From Lepidodermella squamata (Eukaryota > Gastrotricha): a stretch of DNA of 64,000 bases. Positions 57,441-64,000 of this stretch are shown piece by piece. Position 1 is the stretch's first letter, and the number at the start of each line of letters is the position of its first letter. A program made the position numbers and the translations under genes. The stretch lies in assembly GCA_047495785.1 (NCBI GenBank), contig JBLDXI010000017.1, forward strand, positions 1,240,001 to 1,304,000. The letters are read 5' to 3'. Under the pieces are notes generated by a model that was not told the DNA's origin, ran no database searches, and saw only the letters and a list, made by a program, of their open reading frames with translations.

Positions 57441-58407
57441 ATCTTCCCGTTGTTTTTTTTGAGAAAAAATTGACTTGCATAAAAACTTTGTAGCTATAAT
57501 CACAGTAATTTTAGCTTATTATAAGCAAAAAATGGTACTATATAATATAATGATTGCAATGATGCTACTTTTTCCTTCTTATTTTTCTCTTTCGGTTTCT
57601 GGTTTTTTCGGTCGTTTGCAAAATGCGCCTATAAATATGAATGAAATCGAAATTGAAATTCGTAATAATAATCATTTTTCGTAAAATAATTTTTTCCGGT
57701 GAGAATAATGTTCGACCGCGGCTGAATAAAAAAAACTGATAGTTGCCAATTTTTGCGTTTTTAAATTATTAATGTTGGATTTCTAATTTTAGAGTGTTTT
57801 TTAAGCACGTGAATGCGGCTGTTTTTTTCTCACACTGTTCCCGTGTTTTTATTGTCTCCACAGCGGGCGTTGTTTGATTGCTCGCCACTTATAATATTAT
57901 TGTTATAATAACCTACATGTGGCATCATAACGCCTGCAAAATGAATAAATAAACCTGGAATCTTATCCATGCACACGTGTACAACGCATCTGTTTCTTGC
58001 AGGTCGTGTGGCAATGTTACGCCGCCATGCGCTGGTCAAAAGGTCAAAGTCTATCCGAGTGTACGGTACTTGCATATTGGCCAGTACTACACTCATATTG
58101 TGGTACACTTTTATGTCTCTCGAGCCTTTTCATTTGCAGTCAAATCCCAGTTATTCCTATGAACTGAATTTAAGCGGGAATTTTTTTCATTTGAAATTGA
58201 GGTAACTCGAGCGTTTCTGGTATTAGCGTTTTCGCTGTATTTCGGCCTTTGCCCTTTCGACCCATATTTTTTCCTCTGAATCCTGGATTGGCCTTGTGCC
58301 TTATGGTGTGATGTGGCGTGTTTTTTGTCCTATCGCATGAGCAATCGCTATAGTCTTACTGTCTTCTTTTTTATTAGCTTAGTCATCTGAAATTGTTAAT
58401 CAAAAAT
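57441..58407. other. Intergenic region between CCT paralogues 3 and 4
   Basis: No other gene recognised. An acceptor-like TTCTTTTTTATTAG ends at 58376, 31 nt before the next start codon. Confidence 0.45.
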
Positions 58408-61400
58408 ATGAAAATTGACGCCTATCAAGATTTAGGCAGTTCAACCGCTTCGTCGTCGCCATCTCCCGCCAATGCATCGACCGGTACGTCGTCTCCGGTT
58501 TTCATCGACGTTAAGCCATCCAGTCATTCTAGCAATGAAGCCAACAACCGGAGTCGTTATCTCGAACCGGCGCCGTTTAGCGACGATCCTTTAGCTATAG
58601 CGAGGCGTGAATCTGTTGATTATTCGATCAAGGTCACGCTTGAAGAAGCTTTTTCCGGCAAGGCTCGGCGACAAGTCCGCGTTTATGCCGACGGCGTCTA
58701 CGACATGTTTCATTCAGGTAATTTTATTATTTTATGGGATTTACCTAAGCTGAATTTTAAATTTAAATTTGAATTTCCGTAACGTGTGGTAGTGTTGGAT
58801 CTGCAGTAATAGCTTTGCTGCGCCACAAAATATAGACACAATGTAAAATATTTACGTTTTATCATCTCCCGAGTGGCGTAAAACTTAGGGCATTTGGAGC
58901 GATAAGCAATTTTTGGAAAATTGAAATTAATTTCGAAAAATTGCAGAGCTATAATAATAATGTTTTTATTTTTCCTCTCATTCGACTGGTGCGTCTATAC
59001 CGTTTCCGGTTTTGGGGAGGGGGAAGGCAGGCGAAAGATGGAAATCACCCACCCCCACAGTTGAACATCTTACTTTCTCCCATTTCCCATGAATTCGTAA
59101 TTATCAAGCGAGTTGACAATCATGCGCCATTCGTCTCGGTCAAATGATAGTAATTCAGTCAATTGAAAATCAGGAATAATTTGGAATTGGTATTCATGTT
59201 TTTCTCCGGGTTTTTTTCTTTTTAGCCGGTTTTTCTCTTTTTGTTTTTTGGGTTGCCTTTTTCTTCGGAGAACCTCCTTAACAATGCCAGCCTTGTGTAA
59301 AGTACAGTAGAAGCAATTGCAATAGGCAATACGAAAAGCCGTTGTGTAACTGTTAATTTCCCGTAGCGGTGCTCACCTCTTTGTAACGCTTCTTTGTGCC
59401 TGTAAAACCCATTACAACCGCGCCACCCGTAAAAAGCATTACAAGTCGTTTTTTCTGCCATTCATTTCTAACTTTATTGAGCAATATTGTAAGGCATTAT
59501 AAGGTGCATATAACAAATGGAAATCTTAACAAAAGACATCGAATGAGTAAGACTCGTCGAGCAGTTTAAGGCAGGCATTAAGGTATATAAGGAATGAGCA
59601 ACGTCAGAATATCGTTGAGAATATCATTGAGCAAAAAGACTGAATTCGTATAAGAATAAAATAAGTTGGCCGTGGGTCGTGTGAGAGGCTCTGCTGGCTG
59701 CGTTTTGGTATTTCACGTAAATGCCAAACTGGGCACTTATCGGCAGAACTTTGCGAGCGTCTTCTGACGTTGGACGAATACCACAGAAGTAGTTGATGTA
59801 GTCCGCCATATCGAGACCTGCTGCTAAGCAGCGTTCGCCATAGCGTTTGAAGGCATCAAGGAAGACATCCTCAATGCATGGAGTCGACTCCGTCGCAAGC
59901 GATGACGTCAAATATTTCCGTTTCGAAGGGCAGATCGAACAAGGCTCAACGGCTTTGTTCACGAAGTTTGATAGCAACAAGCGCTCACGATTTAGCAAGA
60001 TCTTCAGTCTTCCGGTTTTTGATTCCAGTGAGTTGTTTGCCGAGCAAGAAACGCTGAAACAGCAAAATTAAGAAAATCAAACCTTCAAGATAGAGTTCCT
60101 GAAGGCTAACCAAGTAGCCGATAGTAACCGAATCGGTAACTTTCAGCCCGTTTCGTCCAAACTTTTCAGGCTTTTGGTAATCCAACCAAAATTAACCTCT
60201 TAATTTTCCAGGCCAAGCCGAAAAATTTCTAACGGGCTCAAAAATAAGGTAAAAATGGGAAAATTCTTTAAAATGTCGGGAAAATCACGAACCACTCGAC
60301 CCATCTTTGGTGAAAGTTTCGGAATTAAGAGGCTTAAATTATTAAAATGCAAAAACACTGTTTTGTCCAAAATTACACATGCTACGGCAAAAAATGAGTA
60401 AAAAATGACTAAATTATTACCGATTTTCTTTAGGTCACGCACGTCAATTGATGCAAGCGAAAACTGCTTTCCCGCCTGAAACCGATGTTTACCTGATCGT
60501 TGGCATGAACAGCGATGCCGAAACTCACGCCCTAAAGGGCAAAACTGTCATGTCCGAGGAGGAACGTTACGAAGTCGTTCGACATTGCCGCTACGTCGAC
60601 GAGGTGTACCGCGGCGGGCCGTTCTACCTCGACCGCGATTTCATTATCGAAAACAAAATCGACTTTATAGCCCACGACGATTTGCCCTACCCGACGGCGG
60701 ACGGGTCGGGCGATGCTTACGATTGGGTGAAGCGTGACGGCATGTTTTTATCGACGAAACGCACGCCCCACGTATCGACAACTCAAGTTATCACGCGAAT
60801 TATCAGCGATTATGATTCGTATTTGCTGCGGAATTTAAAGCGAGGATGTTCGAAATCTGAGCTTGGCTTGAGCTATGTCAAGGAGCAGCAGTTGAAATTA
60901 GCAGAAAAATCCGAAAAGGCTAGCCACATTCTCGACCATTGGGAATCTATGTCTCGAGAGTTCATCGGAAATTTCATTGGTGAGTACAAATTTTCGCAAC
61001 ATCGCAAAACGCCAAAACATTAAATCGCCATTGTTAGAATAATTTTTAAAATTATAAAAATACATTTTTCCCAAAGTCATATCGGAGAAAATTACGCAGA
61101 ATTTTAGGGAAATTCATCTGCATATCGAATAATTAATCATAAAATTCTAGAAAAGTTTGAAATCGCATTTTGGGCGAATAAATTACTTGGTATTATTGAT
61201 TAGTAGGATCCAAAATTTGTTGCTTCGTGAGAAAAACGAAAATTTCAATCATTAAGGAGGACTTTTTCCTTTTTCTATTTTTTTTTAGCATTTTTTAGTT
61301 TAGTCTCTTTTTAGGCCAAAATTCAATTTTTCGTAAAGCCTAATTCTTAATTTTTTCTCTTGATTTTAGGAATGTTCGAGCGTCATGGCCGGTTCGGATC

Positions 61401-61563
61401 GTGGCTGACCGGTCATTCCTATCACCGCCGCATTTCGCCGCCAAATTCCACGAATCACAGTTCAAGCGGAATCGACGTTCAAAGCTGCGATGACACGGAC
61501 AGCTTCGCAGACGAGTACGACGTGGCCGAAGCCCTTCACCTTGAAGTTCAGCCAGTCAACTGA
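58408..61563 (+). CDS. CTP:phosphocholine cytidylyltransferase-like, altered signature (CCT paralogue 4)
   Basis: Exons 58408-58717, 60434-60979 and 61370-61563 (introns of 1716 and 390 bp) encode 349 residues. HSGH (residues 102-105) is intact and split by the first intron exactly as in paralogue 3. The CTP-binding signature RTxGISTT reads RTPHVSTTQ: Gly is His, Ile is Val and the following Asp is Gln. The domain M region ([20 protein letters not shown]) and a Ser/Asp-rich tail are present. The N-terminus is Ser/Pro-rich rather than basic. The signature change may alter or abolish activity. ATG at 58408 was chosen because no earlier in-frame ATG exists. Confidence 0.92.
59624..60053 (-). CDS. 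Possible antisense gene nested in CCT paralogue 4 intron 1
   Basis: A frame of 143 codons on the minus strand follows a good acceptor (TTTTGCTGTTTCAG ending at 60054) and ends with a stop at 59624. The product looks protein-like, with five or more cysteines ([50 protein letters not shown]) and helical spacing. A plausible upstream exon lies near 60070-60185 ([20 protein letters not shown]), but I could not fix the join. Family not recognised. Confidence 0.4.
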
Positions 61564-62173
61564 AATAAACATTGAAAAACAGCAAAAAATTCGAAAAAAT
61601 ATTTTAGTCATAAAAAATAAGCAGAACTGCCTTATTATTTACTTCGGCTCAATTTTTTGATGGGTTCTGTCTTTTGTTTTGCTTGTTATTTTGCGCACGT
61701 TTCATCTCTTATTGCATCGTGTTTACTGTTCGCAAATTCTTATTATTTGATGAAGGCCTTAATATTGCCTTTATTCGTTATCTCGAACTGGCCCGGAGGC
61801 TGAATTTTGTTACAAGTTAGCAAAATAAAAATGAAAAAAAAACAATGCATGTAATTTTTATTATCATGGATGATTCATTGCGGCGGGCGAAACCGCCATG
61901 TTTTTCACTATAAGGTCGCTCAAGTAATTTGAATGAATCATGTCGTTACACATGTTAGTACTGATGCCTGGATAAACGGCCTGAAAGTTTGCCCTAGTGC
62001 TGATGCTTGGGAACGCCACTAATATGCCCGCTATTGAAATAAATTACTCAGGGTAGTGTAACAGATGATTCAGTTTCAAGTGAGAAATTCCTGAACGCCA
62101 ATTCCGTCAATGGATGCCTGCCTCTAAAATTAACGTTATAGAGAAATTGCACGCAATCCGGTTAGACAAAGGG
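61564..62173. other. Intergenic region between CCT paralogue 4 and the bZIP gene
   Basis: 3' flank and promoter region; no other gene recognised. AATAAA motifs follow the CCT stop (61564-61569). Confidence 0.45.
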
Positions 62174-62181
62174 TATATAAA
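62174..62181 (+). promoter_or_regulatory. TATA box of the bZIP gene
   Basis: TATATAAA, 55-62 bp before the start codon at 62236. Confidence 0.6.
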
Positions 62182-62235
62182 GCAGGGTTCCAGCAGTGGC
62201 TGAAATTATTAATTTTACAGTTTCTTAAAAGAAGA

Positions 62236-63303
62236 ATGGCAGACATGGGTTCGAACAATCTGCCACATCAAAATGACGAGAAAGCCACACCGCCTAGCAC
62301 TTCTGGATTGGTTTACGCTAATCTAACACCAATGCCGCAGGCAGGGACCAACTGCTACTTGCCACCACAAAACCAGCCACAGTTTGGCTACCCGAATCCA
62401 GCGCAATATCAGGTATTTTTTTTCGCAGAGGCTTTGAGGTTGATTTCTTCATAGATTCTCTACGTAGTTCTTCCAACCGATTCCAGTTTATGAATTTCCC
62501 CCAGGACAGCATATGATGATTCATCAGCACCCATTTGAAGGCTTTCCTATCGCCTTCCCGCAGCAGCCCATTATTCAATATCAACACCATGAGATCAGCC
62601 ACACAAGATCTGCCTCAGACTTTACGCCTAATCAGCCGATATCGGTTGAACCTCAACTTGTTGGTACAGCATCAGATGCGAAAACGCGATCGCTACCTAG
62701 TACACGCAGACCACGGCGAATCTCAGAATCACATCAGGTTTTTATTTAATTTTGTTTTGGTATAACATTTTTATTTAAATTATTAATTTCAGAGCGCTTG
62801 CAAAAATCTATTAACTCGATTAAGAAATCGCGATGCAGCTCGGCGATGCCGAGAGCGTAAAATGACGAAGATAAATGTTCTTCAGGAGGTAAGATTTTAT
62901 TAGTTTCCAACATCCAACACGGCGAAATTCATCATTATTTTTTTTGTAGGAGGTCAAAAAGTTGGAAGATGAGCAAAAATCGCTGAATGATATTATAAAT
63001 AATTATGTTCAACTTCCAGCTGAAATTCTAAAGCTGATTCAGTCGCCATCTCACGAGTGCTGTCTTCGGAATGAGCGGCAAAAAATCGTCGAACGACCCA
63101 AGTCTCTTACGCGACCTTCCGAGGAACCGATGGAAACCCTAACAGCAAGAATTGATAGCATGATGGAAACGCCACAGGAAAGTGGTGAGCTCAAGTCGTT
63201 TTCAGACGACGTTCAGCATTTGAGTTTCATGCTTTCAGGTGATTCCCTTCGAACGCCCGTCTCTGATGTGCCACATTTACCATTTGGGGCGTTCAAAAAA
63301 TGA
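62236..63303 (+). CDS. bZIP transcription factor
   Basis: Exons 62236-62412, 62468-62737, 62793-62888 and 62950-63303 (introns of 55, 55 and 61 bp) encode 298 residues. The first half is Gln/Pro/Asn-rich, like an activation domain. The basic region is at about 153-172 (NRDAARRCRERK, the N-x2-A-A-x2-C-R pattern of bZIP DNA contacts). The zipper continues with Leu179, Leu186, Leu193 and Tyr200 at heptad spacing. The C-terminal part is Glu/Ser-rich. The second intron falls just before the basic region and the third inside the zipper. The subfamily (Jun/ATF/CREB-like) was not resolved. AATAAA is at 63337-63342. Confidence 0.9.
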
Positions 63304-63342
63304 CCTAGCTAGTTCTAAAGTTTAAAATTATTTATGAATAAA

Positions 63343-64000
63343 ATGTGATAATATTATAAAGCTTTATCATTATGAATTTAGGAAGTGTTTTACCCCATGC
63401 ATATCTGGTTTAGTTCTTAAGGGTCTATTTGTATGGCCTTTTAAATTTTGGAATGGGTAACCGGAATATGAGTTCAAATAATAATAGACCTTTTGAATGC
63501 TCATAAATTAGCCAACAGTGCTAACAATTTCGGGGAGATGAGTAGCCAAAATTTAAAGGTGTGTTGGGGATGGCTAGATAAACTCTTATACGGACTTTTC
63601 CCATTTCCCATTCTTTGCCAATTTTTCCAATATGTTAAGACTAACATTACATTCGAGAGGGGGCATGGAACGTTCGCGATAGAGGTCTTGTTGGAAGCAT
63701 GTTATGATGGTGATTCATTTTAACCATCATAAAAATTGGCAGCGTTCGAGCACAGGTTCGCTCTTATAAATGACACCTGAATAGAACAGCTAGATAGCCA
63801 GCCAGGTGTGGGGTTTTTTGTATATGAATGACGACATTTTGATGCATAATAACGGGGAACAGCGGTTTGCCACTTTAACGCAGGTGTGGAAAACGGGCTG
63901 AATTGTTCAAGCGCATCTTGGCAACCATACCTACTATTCCTATGAATAAGAACTATCTGCGTCTTAGATTTCTATACTTTTTCTCCTACGATAAGCATAT
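63343..64000. other. Intergenic region at right edge
   Basis: No gene recognised. It may contain regulatory or 5' sequence of a gene outside the window. Confidence 0.4.

Overview
The window is nuclear DNA from a compact animal genome. Evidence: spliced genes with introns mostly of 48-57 bp and TTTTCAG-type acceptors, single AATAAA polyadenylation signals, cytoplasmic actin, a TEAD/Scalloped factor, palmitoyl-protein thioesterase and eukaryotic tRNAs. Tiny introns, multiple CTP:phosphocholine cytidylyltransferase (CCT) genes and acceptor-like AGs just upstream of several start codons fit a nematode or a similar small-genome ecdysozoan; species cannot be told from the sequence.

Left third (0.5-29.5 kb). 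Two related plus-strand genes of unknown function (497-2498 and 27196-29479) flank a head-to-tail minus-strand array of ten membrane-anchored genes plus one wrecked copy (2.6-26.5 kb). Most encode signal peptide, trypsin-fold domain, optional CCP/sushi domain, Thr/Pro stalk, one transmembrane helix and a short tail. Two lineages mostly alternate: type 1 (CCP present, aromatic TM with Cys-rich tail) and type 2 (usually no CCP, tail with CAWERH). Nearly all have lost catalytic residues; only the gene at 5404-7362 keeps His, Asp and Ser. A three-gene unit (about 9.0-16.9 kb) was duplicated in tandem (about 16.9-25.0 kb). In the second copy a decayed MULE-type DNA transposon replaces the 5' half of the first gene. 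One gene carries an array of duplicated stalk exons and another a duplicated CCP exon.

Middle (29.6-44.9 kb). A FAM50/XAP5 gene with an apparently missing core segment and a 1.2-kb interruption, an unexplained open frame head-to-head with it, tRNA-Glu(CTC) and tRNA-Asp(GTC), PPT1 with an intact triad, and an actin gene whose upstream region has two CArG boxes inside a perfect inverted repeat. Then comes mostly noncoding DNA with a MITE with perfect terminal inverted repeats and a few weak small-gene candidates.

Right third (45-64 kb). A TEAD gene, a hAT-like foldback MITE with 8-bp target-site duplication, a cluster of four CCT paralogues in one orientation (one intronless and lacking the lipid-binding domain, one with an altered CTP signature), a possible antisense gene nested in a CCT intron, and a bZIP gene.

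The best candidate for an undescribed system is the array of paired, membrane-tethered, mostly non-catalytic serine-protease homologues with modular CCP/stalk exons. Their function (recognition, binding or regulation of proteolysis at a cell surface) is inference.
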